From Streptomyces zaomyceticus (lineage in GTDB: Bacteria; Actinomycetota; Actinomycetes; Streptomycetales; Streptomycetaceae), in NCBI RefSeq assembly GCF_014656215.1, contig NZ_BNBZ01000002.1:248001-312000 (forward strand): a stretch of 64,000 nt of DNA. Direction: 5' to 3'. Position numbers and translations under genes: made by a program. The notes below the pieces were generated by a model. It worked only from the letters and a program-made list of their open reading frames with translations, was not told the origin of the DNA and did no database searches. Positions 25,601 to 33,389 of the stretch are shown piece by piece. Numbering within the stretch: position 1 is the first letter of the stretch; each line of letters begins with the position of its first letter.

Positions 25601-26621
25601 CGGTGAGCAGGGTGGCCAGCTGCCGGACGGGAGTGACGAACGAGCCGAGGTACGTCGTGAACGCCAGGAACGTGCCCAGCGAGATGCGGCCGTCGAGGGC
25701 CATCCAGCCGCCGAGCGCGAGCACGGCGACCTGGCCCAGGGCCGGTACGGCCTGCAGTGCCGGGTTGTAGCGGCTGGTGTAGCGCACGACCCGCATACGG
25801 GAGGCGAACAGCCGGCGCGCGCGACCGTCCAGACCGGCCAGCTCTCGCTGCTCCTGACCGAAGCCCTTCACCACCCGCACGCCGGTGACCGTGGCCTCCA
25901 CGGCGGAGGCGACCTCCGCGGCCTCCTGCTGGGCGTGCCAGTTCGCCGGGAAGAGGTCGCGACGGCTACGGAAGGCGATCATCCAGAGCAACGGTCCGAC
26001 GACCAGGGCCACGGCGGTCAGCAGCGGAGACAGCAGCGCCATGAGGACCACGGAGGCCAGGAACATGAGGATGTTGCCCGTGAGGTTCGGAAGGAACTGC
26101 AGCAACGTCTGGATCAGGGTGATGTCCGAGATCGAACGGCTCACCGCCTGCCCGGTCCGCAGCTCGTCCTGCTTGGACCCGCCGAGCCGCACGAGCGAGG
26201 CGAACGCGTCGTTGCGCAGGTCGTACTGGACGCCGAGCGACACCCGCCCCGAACGGTAGCGCCGGGTGAAGCTCGCACCGAAGCGGACGGCGCCGAGCGA
26301 GACCAGCAGGACGAGCCACGGCGTCAGCGACCCGGCCGTGTCCGCGGAGACGGCATCGACGACATGGCGCAGGACCAGCGGCAGCGCGGCGGTCGCCAGC
26401 GCGGCGACGACCGCGGCGCCGTACGCGAGGGCGAGATCACGGCGGTGGCGCAGGCAGTAGCCGAGGAGCCGCCGGGCCCAGCCGGGCGGCCGGGGCCCGC
26501 CGGGGCCGGCCGCCGCGGCGGCGACCGGCTCCGACGGGACCGGCTCCGACGGGACCTGCTCCCGCGGTGACCGCTCCGACGGGACCTGCTCCCGCGGGGC
26601 CGGTGGGGGACAACCGGTCAC
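22632..26621 (-). CDS. Four-domain ABC exporter (TMD-NBD-TMD-NBD in one chain)
   Basis: 1329 aa from GTG 26621 (VTGCPPPAP), which overlaps the TGA of the monooxygenase gene by four bases. The frame is open far upstream but overlaps the real monooxygenase. Two complete exporter halves are fused. NBD1: LIGLAGSGKSTAAALL, LSGGQRQRIALARALL, VLVLDDATSAID, where the catalytic Glu after Walker B is Asp. NBD2: LVGTTGAGKSTVVKLL, LSAGQRQLIALARAEL, VLLLDEATASLD with Glu. This is the one-degenerate-site arrangement known from heterodimeric multidrug exporters. The linker (about 590-690) is Ala/Gly/Pro-rich and acidic. An exporter inside an uptake/monooxygenase operon is unusual. The substrate is unknown. 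Confidence 0.92.
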   Translation of the reverse strand: MTGCPPPAPREQVPSERSPREQVPSEPVPSEPVAAAAAGPGGPRPPGWARRLLGYCLRHRRDLALAYGAAVVAALATAALPLVLRHVVDAVSADTAGSLTPWLVLLVSLGAVRFGASFTRRYRSGRVSLGVQYDLRNDAFASLVRLGGSKQDELRTGQAVSRSISDITLIQTLLQFLPNLTGNILMFLASVVLMALLSPLLTAVALVVGPLLWMIAFRSRRDLFPANWHAQQEAAEVASAVEATVTGVRVVKGFGQEQRELAGLDGRARRLFASRMRVVRYTSRYNPALQAVPALGQVAVLALGGWMALDGRISLGTFLAFTTYLGSFVTPVRQLATLLTVWQPARAGAVRVMEVIDETPGLAEAPDPLELPAEPPAVSWEDVTFTYGGGNPLLRGFSLDIRPGETVALIGLAGSGKSTAAALLPRFYDVDGGRVRVGGHDVRELSLDSLRSRIGFVFEESFLLSDTIRANIAYGLPDAGDARIRAAARLARADEFVERLPHGYDTVVGEQGLTLSGGQRQRIALARALLRDPAVLVLDDATSAIDTRVEAEIHDALRTAAHRPTTLIVAHRRSTLELADRIAVLDDGRVVDTGTLDELRSRSPLLRSLLSAAPEQPSAAAEETTAPGAAGSPAVADTDTDVRAAVTAALWRRDEDGASDDEGGEASVRAAQAFAEAAATAGPGRGAPGGGGLLGSAPPNPEVLAGLARLPLPKADPGLPVDVVAAAEPDLGLGRLLRPFRTPLLLGLLLVALDALAQIAVPVLVRHGVDDGVARGAGGALLAAAGAALVVAANWAVGVLQVRTTGRTGERLLYTLRVKTFAQLQRLGLDYYERELGGRIMTRMTTDVDALSTFMQTGLITAVVSGLTVVGVLAALLVIDAGLALVLVAAVPVLAFATAVFRHHSVPAYREARERVSIVNAALQENVAAIRVTQAFRREEHNARDFARLAGDFRDSRLRAQRYMGIFFPFVEFLGTLSAATVLAVGAGRVSAGELTAGTLIAFLLYVELFFAPIQQLSQVFDGYQQAVIGLSRLRTLMRTPTGTPGADRPLGVDRLRGAIEFDGVSFSYPGGREVLSDLRLKVAPGETVALVGTTGAGKSTVVKLLARFYDPSAGHVRVDGDDLRELDLTAYRRRLGVVPQEPHLFSGSVRDAIAYGRPDASDSDVEAAARAVGAHDMVAALPRGYLQQVGERGRNLSAGQRQLIALARAELVDPDVLLLDEATASLDLATERRVTAATAALTRRRTTVVVAHRLTTAARADRVVVLDGGRIAETGTHEELLAADGPYRRLWDAFRDGPAHTVPADHHPGDPAPAGPHPTDHLMQESAR

Positions 26622-28069
26622 CGTGCGTCCACCAGCGCGGCGGCGGAACGACCGGCGTCGGCACTCTCGCCCGCGCCGACCTCGGCCCCGGCCGTCGGCG
26701 CGTCGAAGTACTGGTTGGCCGGGCGGGGCAGGCCGTAGTGCTCGCGCAGGGTCGTGCCCTCGTACTCGGAACGGAACAGACCGCGCTCCCGGAGGATCGG
26801 CACCACCCGGTCGACGAACAGCTCCAGACCGGACGGAAGCACCGCCGGCATGATGTTGAACCCGTCCGCGGCACCGCTCTCGTACCAGTGCTCGATGGTG
26901 TCGGCGACCTGCTCGGCGGTTCCGGCGAAGGTCCGGTGGCCACGCCCGCCGCCCAGTCGGCCGATGAGCCGGCGCACCGTCAGGCGCTCGCGCCGGGCGA
27001 GTTCCAGGATGAGGGTGTAGCGGCTCTTGGCGCCCTCGATCTCGTCCTCGGTGGGCACCTCCTCGGGCAGCTCGCTGTCGAGGTCGAGATCCTCGGGCGC
27101 TATCCGCAGCCGTTGCGCGAGCTGGCGCTTGGCGTACTCGGGGGAGATCAGACGGTCGAGCTCCGCGTCGAGCTCCCGCGCCTCGGCCTCCGTGTCGCCG
27201 ATGACCGGAACGATCCCCGGGAGGATCTTGATGCCGTCCGGGTCGCGGCCGAAGGCCACGGCACGACGCTTGACGTCCTGGTAGAACGCGATGCCGTCCT
27301 CCAGGGTCTGCTGCGCGGTGAACACGGCCTCCGCGTACCGCGCGGCGAACTCCTTGCCGTCCTCGCTCGACCCCGCCTGCACGAGCAGCGGGTACCCCTG
27401 CGGCGAACGCTGTACGTTCAGCGGCCCGTCGACGCGGAAGTACGCGCCGCGGTGATCGACCCGGCGCACCCGGTCGGCCAGGGCGTGCACGCCGCGATCC
27501 TTGTCGGCGATCACGGCGTCGTCCGACCAGCTGTCCCACAGCTTGGTGGCCACCTCGACGAACTCGGCCGCGCGCTCGTAGCGGTCATGGTGCAGGGGAG
27601 TGTCGTCGAGGCCGAAGTTGCGGGCCGCCTCCGCCCCCGCCGTGGTGACGATGTTCCAGCCGGCGCGCCCGCCCGACACATGGTCGAGCGAGGCGAAGCG
27701 GCGGGCGAGGTTGAAGGGCTCGTTGTAGCTCGTCGAGGCGGTGGCGATGAGCCCGATCCGTTCGGTGACCGCGGCCAACGCCGTCAGCAGGACGGTCGGT
27801 TCCAGCTTGCTCGACGGACGCCGCCCCGGGTCCCCGAAGAGCACCGGGCTGTCGGCGAGGAACACCGAGTCCAGCTTGCCCCGTTCGGCGATCCTGGCCA
27901 GGTTCTGGTAGTGCGCGATGTCGGTGCCGCCCCGGGCCGGGCTCTCGGGCAGCCGCCACGCCGCCTCGTGATGCCCCACCGACATCAGGAACGCGTTGAG
28001 GTGGAGATGCTTGCGGACGGGCGTACCGGCCGGAGTGCGGCCGGAGGCGTGCTCAGACGTTCGGGACAT
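26618..28069 (-). CDS. NtaA/SnaA/DszA-family FMN-dependent monooxygenase
   Basis: 483 aa. A bacterial-luciferase-like (LLM) flavin monooxygenase of the NtaA/SnaA/DszA/SsuD-related branch: HLNAFLMSVGHHEAAWRLPE, the FLADSPVLFGDPG segment, GLIATASTSYNEPFNLARRF, HVSGGRAGWNIVTTAG, HDRYERAAEFVEV and PLLVQAGSSEDGKEFAARYA are all characteristic. The enzyme uses FMNH2 supplied by a separate reductase; a suitable reductase gene lies at the head of the same operon. Substrates in the family include sulfones, sulfonates, thiophenes and aminopolycarboxylates. The ATG lies 17 bases inside the end of the ATPase gene. The context with a sulfonate-type importer suggests organosulfur use, which is inference. 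Confidence 0.92.
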   Translation of the reverse strand: MSRTSEHASGRTPAGTPVRKHLHLNAFLMSVGHHEAAWRLPESPARGGTDIAHYQNLARIAERGKLDSVFLADSPVLFGDPGRRPSSKLEPTVLLTALAAVTERIGLIATASTSYNEPFNLARRFASLDHVSGGRAGWNIVTTAGAEAARNFGLDDTPLHHDRYERAAEFVEVATKLWDSWSDDAVIADKDRGVHALADRVRRVDHRGAYFRVDGPLNVQRSPQGYPLLVQAGSSEDGKEFAARYAEAVFTAQQTLEDGIAFYQDVKRRAVAFGRDPDGIKILPGIVPVIGDTEAEARELDAELDRLISPEYAKRQLAQRLRIAPEDLDLDSELPEEVPTEDEIEGAKSRYTLILELARRERLTVRRLIGRLGGGRGHRTFAGTAEQVADTIEHWYESGAADGFNIMPAVLPSGLELFVDRVVPILRERGLFRSEYEGTTLREHYGLPRPANQYFDAPTAGAEVGAGESADAGRSAAALVDAR

Positions 28070-28838
28070 GGGGCTTCTCCTTCGGGGAGTCGTGCGGGGC
28101 GGCGGACGGCGTCGTCACGCCGAGCGCGGTGAGCAGGGCGTCGCGGTACTCCTGGAACCGGGGATCGCGTCGGCTGCGGGGCGTGGGCAGGTCGATCGGC
28201 ATGTCGAGCGAGATCAGGCCGTCCTCCAGGACGAGCACCCGGTCGGCCAGCTCGACCGCCTCGTCGACGTCATGGGTGACCAGCAGCACCGCCGGCCGGT
28301 GACGCTCGTAGAGTTCGCGCAGCAGACCGTGCATCTTGATCCGGGTCAGCGCGTCGAGCGCGCCGAACGGCTCGTCGGCCAGCAGCAGTTCGGGATCGTG
28401 GACGAGCGCCCGGGCGAGAGCGGCCCGCTGCTGCTCCCCACCGGAGAGCTCGTGCGGCCAGGACCGGTCGCGTCCGGCGAGCCCGACCTCCTCCAGGGCG
28501 GTCAGGCCACGCTCCCGGGTGCCCGGGCCGCGCAGTCCGAGCACCACGTTGTCCAGCACGCGCAGCCAGGGCAGCAGGCGCGAGTCCTGGAAGGACAGCG
28601 ACACCCGCTCGGGTACGACGAGTTCACCCGTCCCCTCCACGCCGTGGTCCAGTCGGGCCACCGCGCGCAGCAGCGTCGACTTGCCGGAACCGCTGCGCCC
28701 GAGCAGCGCGGTGAACTCGCCCTGCGCGAGGTCCAGATCGATGTCCTTGAGCACGGTGCGCTCGCCGAAGCGGCGGACGAGTCGCCGGGTGCGGACGGCC
28801 GGTGGTGCCTTGGTCAGCCCGCCAGGGTGCGTCGCCAC
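28053..28838 (-). CDS. ABC importer ATPase, sulfonate/taurine type
   Basis: 261 aa from GTG 28838, chosen because GAGGAGGG lies seven bases upstream; this overlaps the permease gene by 25 bases. Walker A LLGRSGSGKSTLLRAVARLD, Q-loop SFQDSRLLPWLRVLDN (the DxRLLPW form is typical of SsuB/TauB), signature LSGGEQQRAALARAL, Walker B LLLADEPFGALDALTR, and the H-loop VTHDVDEAVELADRV. Couples ATP hydrolysis to import with the neighbouring permease and binding protein. Confidence 0.93.
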   Translation of the reverse strand: MATHPGGLTKAPPAVRTRRLVRRFGERTVLKDIDLDLAQGEFTALLGRSGSGKSTLLRAVARLDHGVEGTGELVVPERVSLSFQDSRLLPWLRVLDNVVLGLRGPGTRERGLTALEEVGLAGRDRSWPHELSGGEQQRAALARALVHDPELLLADEPFGALDALTRIKMHGLLRELYERHRPAVLLVTHDVDEAVELADRVLVLEDGLISLDMPIDLPTPRSRRDPRFQEYRDALLTALGVTTPSAAPHDSPKEKPHVPNV

Positions 28839-29761
28839 GACAGGGCCCTCCTCTCGATGGCGCGGACGAGGGCGTCGGAGGCGAAGCCGAAGACTCCGTA
28901 CGCCACCAGGCCCACGACGATCACGTCGGACTGGGCGTACTGCTGGGCCTGGAACATCATGTAGCCGATGCCGCTGGTGGCGTTGATCTGCTCCACGACG
29001 ATCAGGCCGAGCCAGGACGAGGTCACGCCGAGGCGCAGGCCCACGAAGAACCCCGGCAGCGAACCCGGGATCACGACCTTCCGCACGAACCGCCACCGGC
29101 TCAGCCGCAGCACCTCGGCCAGCTCCACATGGCGGCTGTCGATGCCGGTGAGCGACGCGTACGTGTTGATGTACATGTTCACGGCCACGCCGAGGGCGAT
29201 CACCGTGACCTTCATGTCCTCACCGATGCCGAGCCAGAGGATCAGCAGTGGCAGCATCGCCAGGGACGGGATGGCCCGCTTGATCTGCAGAGGCCCGTCG
29301 ACCAGGTACTCACCCGTGCGGCTGAGACCCGCCACGACGGCCAGTGCGACGCCGGCGACGACGCCGAAGAGGAGGCCGAGCCCCGCGCGCTGGAGGGAGA
29401 TGAGCACGTTGCCCTGGAGCCGGCCGTCCGCCACCAGTTCCACGGCGGTGGAGACCACGCTCCACGGGTGGGACAGGATGCGGGGGTCGAGCACCCCGGC
29501 GGACGAGGCGGCCCACCAGGCGGCGAGGAGCAGGGCCGGCCCCAGCAGTCGGCCGAAGGGCACCGGGCGGCCCGGGCCGAGGCGTCGTCCTCTGCCGTCA
29601 CCGCCCTTGCCCGCCCTGCGACCGGTGCCGCCGCCGGTGCCGGGCGGAAGGGTTCCGCCGGCCTCCGGAGGGGTGAACGGCTTCGTCACGCGCGCCGTGC
29701 GGGGGGCGTCGGCCACGTCGAGCCCGCGGGAGGTACGCGCGGGGGTCAGTGCCTCGGTCAT
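28814..29761 (-). CDS. ABC importer permease, sulfonate/taurine type
   Basis: 315 aa. After a Gly/Arg-rich cytoplasmic N-terminus (about 70 residues) come six predicted helices, including LLGPALLLAAWWAASSAGVL and LLFGVVAGVALAVVAGLS. The EAA-loop region is ELAEVLRLSRWRFVRKVVIP, followed by GSLPGFFVGLRLG and WLGLIVVEQINATSGIGYMM, all typical of SsuC/TauC permeases. The ATG (29761) overlaps the stop of the binding-protein gene (ATGA) and follows GGGAGGGAACG. Forms the membrane channel with the ATPase encoded next. Confidence 0.93.
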   Translation of the reverse strand: MTEALTPARTSRGLDVADAPRTARVTKPFTPPEAGGTLPPGTGGGTGRRAGKGGDGRGRRLGPGRPVPFGRLLGPALLLAAWWAASSAGVLDPRILSHPWSVVSTAVELVADGRLQGNVLISLQRAGLGLLFGVVAGVALAVVAGLSRTGEYLVDGPLQIKRAIPSLAMLPLLILWLGIGEDMKVTVIALGVAVNMYINTYASLTGIDSRHVELAEVLRLSRWRFVRKVVIPGSLPGFFVGLRLGVTSSWLGLIVVEQINATSGIGYMMFQAQQYAQSDVIVVGLVAYGVFGFASDALVRAIERRALSWRRTLAG

Positions 29762-30825
29762 GTCGTTCCCTCCCGGTACCGGGCGTCGACGGCCTGGGCC
29801 GCCAGGCCTTCGAAACGCCGGTCGAAGAGCTGCGTCACGTCGAAGCGGGGGACGAAGCCGCCCTCGGCCAGCAGATCCGCGGTCTCCTGCTCCCAGCGGA
29901 TCGCCTCGTCCCAACGCGCCGGGAAATGCGGCTTGTTGAGCGAGGTCACGATGCGCTTGCCGTCCTCGCGGCTGACCCCCTGGTCCTTGACGTAGTACGC
30001 GTCGATCCAGCGGTTCGTGTTCTCCCAGGCCCATACCGAGCCCCGGGCCCAGAGCGGAACGAAGCTGCGTACCGCCGCGGCCTTCGCGGGATCGTCCAGG
30101 ACCTCCGACGGAGCCCACAGCACCGTCAGCAGGTCGACGACGTCGGTGCGCACGTCCCGTGCGCCGTCCTTGCGGTACTGCGCCAGGTACTTGGTGAGCG
30201 TCGGCTCGCCCAGCGGGGCGACGTCGACCTGCTTCGACTGGAGAGCGGTCAGGAACTGGGTACTCGGCAGTGCCACCAACTGGACGTCCTTCGTGGACAG
30301 TCCGGCCTTCTTCAGGGCGCGCAGGACGACGACGCCCTGCGCCTGGCCCTGTGAGAACGCGACCTTCCTGCCCCGGAAGTCCTCCACCTGCCGGATGGGG
30401 GAGCCGGGTGCCGTGGCGAAGACATAGGTCGGCTTCCGGCGCAGCTGCACCGCCACGATGCGGGCCGACACCCCGATGGCGTGGGCCTGGATCGGAGGGA
30501 TTCCGGCATTCGTCGCCAGATCGATGGAACGCGCCCGGAATCCCTGGATGATGTCGGGACCCGCCGAAAGGTTCGGCCATTCGGAGACCGTGAACGGCAG
30601 TTCCTTCAGCAGCCCCGACTCGGCGAACTGGATGCGCGAGGTGCGTACGGCAACGGAAAGCGACGTACCCGAAGGCGGAGGAGCCGTGGAAAGAGCCTTC
30701 ACGGAGGTGGAATGCGCGGTGGGATTCGGCGGCGGCGCGCATCCGGCGACACCGAGGGCCGTCCCGCCGGCGAGGGCGAGGAATCCTCTGCGGCCCAGAC
30801 GGGATGGGGCGGGGATGGGTGACAT
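29758..30825 (-). CDS. ABC importer substrate-binding lipoprotein, SsuA/TauA-like
   Basis: 355 aa. N-terminus has a twin-arginine stretch (LGRRGFLALAGGTALGVAGC) leading to a lipobox ending in Cys22 or so, so it is probably a Tat/Sec-exported lipoprotein anchored outside the membrane. The mature part is a type-II periplasmic-binding fold with VEDFRGRKVAFSQGQAQGVV, LQSKQVDVAPLGEPTLTKYL and NRWIDAYYVKDQGVSRED, typical of aliphatic sulfonate or nitrate/taurine binding proteins. It follows the flavin reductase by 61 bp and is coupled to the permease. The ligand is not determined by sequence. Confidence 0.92.
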   Translation of the reverse strand: MSPIPAPSRLGRRGFLALAGGTALGVAGCAPPPNPTAHSTSVKALSTAPPPSGTSLSVAVRTSRIQFAESGLLKELPFTVSEWPNLSAGPDIIQGFRARSIDLATNAGIPPIQAHAIGVSARIVAVQLRRKPTYVFATAPGSPIRQVEDFRGRKVAFSQGQAQGVVVLRALKKAGLSTKDVQLVALPSTQFLTALQSKQVDVAPLGEPTLTKYLAQYRKDGARDVRTDVVDLLTVLWAPSEVLDDPAKAAAVRSFVPLWARGSVWAWENTNRWIDAYYVKDQGVSREDGKRIVTSLNKPHFPARWDEAIRWEQETADLLAEGGFVPRFDVTQLFDRRFEGLAAQAVDARYREGTT

Positions 30826-30886
30826 GGTGATCCTGTTCCGAAGAAGTGCGGCAGGGACGGGGAGGATGTGGGGACAGGGGCGGGAT

Positions 30887-31390
30887 TCAGATGGAGAGAT
30901 AGGCGCCGTCGTGGAAGAGAAGGGGGCGTCGGCCCGGCTCCTGCCACGACTCGAGGACACGGGCCACCACGATCCGGTGGTCACCCGCGGGCACCAGGTC
31001 CTCGATGCCGACCCGGAGCCAGCCGGCGACGTCCGAGAGGACCGGCTCCCCCTCGGGGAGGCGCCGCCAGGAGGTGGGGGCGGCGAAGCGGTCGATGCCG
31101 CTGGTCGCGAAGCGCCTGGCCAGATCCTCCTGGTCGGACCCGAGGAAGTGGATGACGGCGGTACGGGCCCGCTCGACGTGCTGCCAGGAGGACGACTTCG
31201 TGGCGACGCCGAAGGAGACGAGCGGGGGAGCCAGGGACAGGGAGGTGAGCGACGTGGCGGTGAAGCCGACGGGGCCGTTGCCGGCGTCGGTGGCGATCAC
31301 GACGACCCCGGCCGGATAGGCGCGGAAAGCCTGCTTGAAACGGTCGGGGGCGAGATCCGCCGCGGGGTGCGAGGACAGGGAGACGGACAC
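30887..31390 (-). CDS. Flavin reductase (FMN reductase) for the two-component monooxygenase
   Basis: 167 aa. Member of the flavin-reductase-like split-barrel family: FKQAFRAYPAGVVVIATDAG, VGFTATSLTSLSLAPPLVSF, FLGSDQEDLARRFATSGIDR, and a DHRIVVARVLE strand with the GDH-like motif. Supplies FMNH2 to the monooxygenase encoded four genes downstream. GTG 31390 is the in-frame start, with GGAGG four bases upstream; the ATG two bases earlier is out of frame. It is the first gene of the operon and lies behind a region with 15-bp repeats and a possible leader ORF. Confidence 0.92.
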   Translation of the reverse strand: MSVSLSSHPAADLAPDRFKQAFRAYPAGVVVIATDAGNGPVGFTATSLTSLSLAPPLVSFGVATKSSSWQHVERARTAVIHFLGSDQEDLARRFATSGIDRFAAPTSWRRLPEGEPVLSDVAGWLRVGIEDLVPAGDHRIVVARVLESWQEPGRRPLLFHDGAYLSI

Positions 31391-31461
31391 ATTTCCTCCA
31401 TGACGAAGAAGGGCATGGCGGGACGACAGGGGGATACGCGGGGAAAGGGAACGTCAGGCCG

Positions 31462-31506
31462 GCATCCCGAGAAAGGGCATCCCGAGAAAGGGCATCCCGA
31501 GAAAGG
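31462..31506. repeat. Three exact 15-bp tandem repeats upstream of the flavin reductase gene
   Basis: GCATCCCGAGAAAGG is repeated at 31462, 31477 and 31492 without change. The array sits 72-116 bp upstream of the reductase start, within the expected 5' untranslated region or operator zone. It may be a regulator-binding array or a recent slippage product. Confidence 0.85.
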
Positions 31507-31603
31507 GAAGGGAGCAGCGACGACTCGGAAGAACACGGAAAAGAGCGGCCGCGGGCCCGCGAGGGCGGATCAGGGCCTGTTCACAGGAAGCTGCGGGAAA
31601 GCG

Positions 31604-31747
31604 TCAACAGCGCTTTCCGGCGTGCCTTCCGACGCGGAACGCGTCGGCGCGGTCGGTACAGTCGGTTCCCGGGAGGGAGAGCGGCAGGGGGCGACAGCGT
31701 CGTGCCGTGGTGGGCACGATCTGCGGAATCCCTCGCCTGCTGCTCAT
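31604..31747 (-). CDS. Possible 47-codon leader ORF ending in Cys-stop inside a hairpin
   Basis: ATG 31747 opens MSSRRGIPQIVPTTARRCRP and the frame closes with AGKRC-stop. The GGAAAGCG/CGCTTTCC dyad (31596-31618) covers the final Cys and stop codons. Three Cys codons and this geometry resemble a translation-sensing leader, but the ribosome site is weak (GGAAAA and GGATTC only) and the peptide lacks the HVDL motif of known actinobacterial cysteine leaders. It could equally be chance. Confidence 0.25.
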   Translation of the reverse strand: MSSRRGIPQIVPTTARRCRPLPLSLPGTDCTDRADAFRVGRHAGKRC

Positions 31748-31891
31748 GAATCCATTTTCCGATCTGCGCTCCGGCCCGGTCAACAATGCAACTCTCTGAA
31801 TTAAGTCGGACTTTCGGGCGACGCGCGGGCCGCGCCCCTGCCCGCTCCCCCGAGCCCGCCTGCTCGCCCCGTCCACGCCGCCCCGCCTCCG

Positions 31892-33148
31892 TCAGGAGAC
31901 GGCGGGCAGCGCCGGCCAGGGCCCGAGCGGATCGTCGTAGAGCGCGCCCAGGGCCACGGCGGGCCCCGCCGTCGCCAGTACCGACCCGGTGAACGAACTC
32001 GGCACGACCCGGTGTTCGGGGTCGTCACAGACCCACGACCGCTCGGCCACCTCGGCCCGAAGCGCGGCGAGGCACTCGGGCAGCCGCCCCGCGCCCGGTT
32101 CGACGACGACGAGCACCTCCGGGTCGAACATGTCCAGGAGCACGGCCGCCGCCCGTCCCACGAGCCGAGCGCGACGCAGGAACAGCTCCCGCGCCGTCGC
32201 GTCCCCCGCCAGCGCCCGTTCCAGCAGCGCGGGGAAGGAGGTCACCGGCAGCCCCGCCGCCACGGCCCGCCGCACCATCTCGGGCTCCGACACCTCGGCC
32301 TGGAGGCACCCGGGGACACCGCACACGCAGGACGACGAGCCGCCGTCACCGGCGCCGACGGGGAGATGGGCGACGTTCCCGGCTCCCGAACGAGGGCCCT
32401 GATGCACGGCGCCCGCCGACACGAAGGCCGCGTCCACCACCGCCCCCACGAAGAGCAGCACCGCGCTCTCACGTGTTCCGGCCTGCCCCACCAGCTGCTC
32501 CGCCCGGGCCAACGCCCGGGCGTGGCTGTCGACATGAACGGGAAGCCCGGTCGCCTCGGCGAGCACGCTCCGTACGGCCACATCGCGCCAGCCCAGTTGC
32601 GGGTGCCGCACCACCACGCCCGCCTCCGGGTCGACCCAGTGCCCGGTGGCCGCGCCCAGGGCGAGGACGGTCCTGCCCGCGCCGTGCGCCGCCACGAGCC
32701 CGGGCAGCCGCTCCGCCAGACCCCCCAGTACCCGCCCGGGATCCGTCACGTCGTGCGGACGCCGCTCCTCGGCGACGATCCGGCCGCTCAGGTCCATCAG
32801 CGACAACGTCGCGTGGGTGACGGCGATATGAGCGCCCGCCACCAGGTACCGGCCCGCGTCGACCTCCACCGGGACATGGGGACGGCCCAGACCGCGCGGC
32901 CCCGTGGTCTCCTGGCGCTCACGGATCAGCCCGCGGCCGAGCAGTACGCCGCAGTGGCCGCTCACGGCGGCGGGGGAGAGCCCGGTCAGCCGGGCCACGG
33001 TGCTCCGTGCCACCGGCCCGTGGTCGAGGATGGCCCCCATCACCGCCCCGGCTCCCGACGCACGGCGTGCGGCCGGGACCGAGGGCGGGATGTCCGCGCG
33101 TCGCAGGGGCGCGGAACGTCGAACTGCGGTGGGTGATGAACTCTCCAC
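31892..33148 (-). CDS. ROK-family transcriptional regulator
   Basis: 418 aa. Winged helix at about residues 30-90 (VMGAILDHGPVARSTVARLT, GLSPAAVSGHCGVLLGRGLI), then a ROK/actin-like kinase-fold domain with the zinc motif CVCGVPGCLQ (consensus CxCGxxGCxE, with Gln for Glu) around residue 275. The ATP-binding DxGGT-type motif is not evident (ALGAATGHWVDPEAG), so it is a regulator rather than a sugar kinase. GTG start at 33148 with GGAAGG six bases upstream. It is preceded by a leader peptide and hairpin. The organosulfur operon follows on the same strand, so it may be its regulator even though ROK proteins usually sense sugars. Confidence 0.88.
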   Translation of the reverse strand: MESSSPTAVRRSAPLRRADIPPSVPAARRASGAGAVMGAILDHGPVARSTVARLTGLSPAAVSGHCGVLLGRGLIRERQETTGPRGLGRPHVPVEVDAGRYLVAGAHIAVTHATLSLMDLSGRIVAEERRPHDVTDPGRVLGGLAERLPGLVAAHGAGRTVLALGAATGHWVDPEAGVVVRHPQLGWRDVAVRSVLAEATGLPVHVDSHARALARAEQLVGQAGTRESAVLLFVGAVVDAAFVSAGAVHQGPRSGAGNVAHLPVGAGDGGSSSCVCGVPGCLQAEVSEPEMVRRAVAAGLPVTSFPALLERALAGDATARELFLRRARLVGRAAAVLLDMFDPEVLVVVEPGAGRLPECLAALRAEVAERSWVCDDPEHRVVPSSFTGSVLATAGPAVALGALYDDPLGPWPALPAVS

Positions 33149-33304
33149 GGGGGGCCTTCCCGGTCCTGTGCGGCGGCGCGGACGACCGGCTCCGGAGGTC
33201 GCCGTAGCGGCAGGACGGAGCCGTCGGGGGCGCTCCGTCGAGGATCGGAGGGAACGCCACTTTCAGGGGGCGCGCGGCGCGGGGCACGAAGAGAGGGGGA
33301 GATG

Positions 33305-33329
33305 CCGTCCGGAGCCGGACTCCGGACGG
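33305..33329 (-). terminator. Attenuator-type hairpin between leader peptide and ROK gene
   Basis: CCGTCCGGAG (33305-33314), loop of five, exact complement CTCCGGACGG (33320-33329). On the minus strand it starts 61 bp after the leader-peptide stop and is followed by CATCTCCCCCTCTCTTCG, a pyrimidine-rich but not pure-T run. It is well placed to act as a conditional terminator. Confidence 0.6.
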
Positions 33330-33389
33330 AGAACGGGAATCAGATCCCGGTCGGAGAGGGGAAACCCCGCTCCGTGCCCACGCCGTGGT

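Larger units (their letters stand above)
31391..31891 (-). promoter_or_regulatory. Upstream region of the organosulfur operon
   Basis: 501 bp between the ROK gene stop and the flavin reductase start. It contains an A+T-rich stretch (31741-31810) with a TTGACC on the minus strand near 31777-31782 that could be a -35 element, a 47-codon ORF ending in a Cys codon, an 8-bp dyad over its stop codon, and three 15-bp repeats just ahead of the reductase gene. These are listed separately. The layout fits a long regulated 5' leader. Confidence 0.5.

Noticed and set aside
26622..27539. Longer N-terminus for the four-domain ABC exporter
   Set aside because: The extension overlaps the well-supported monooxygenase coding region and is Arg/Gly-rich; GTG 26621 with GTGA overlap is the natural start.
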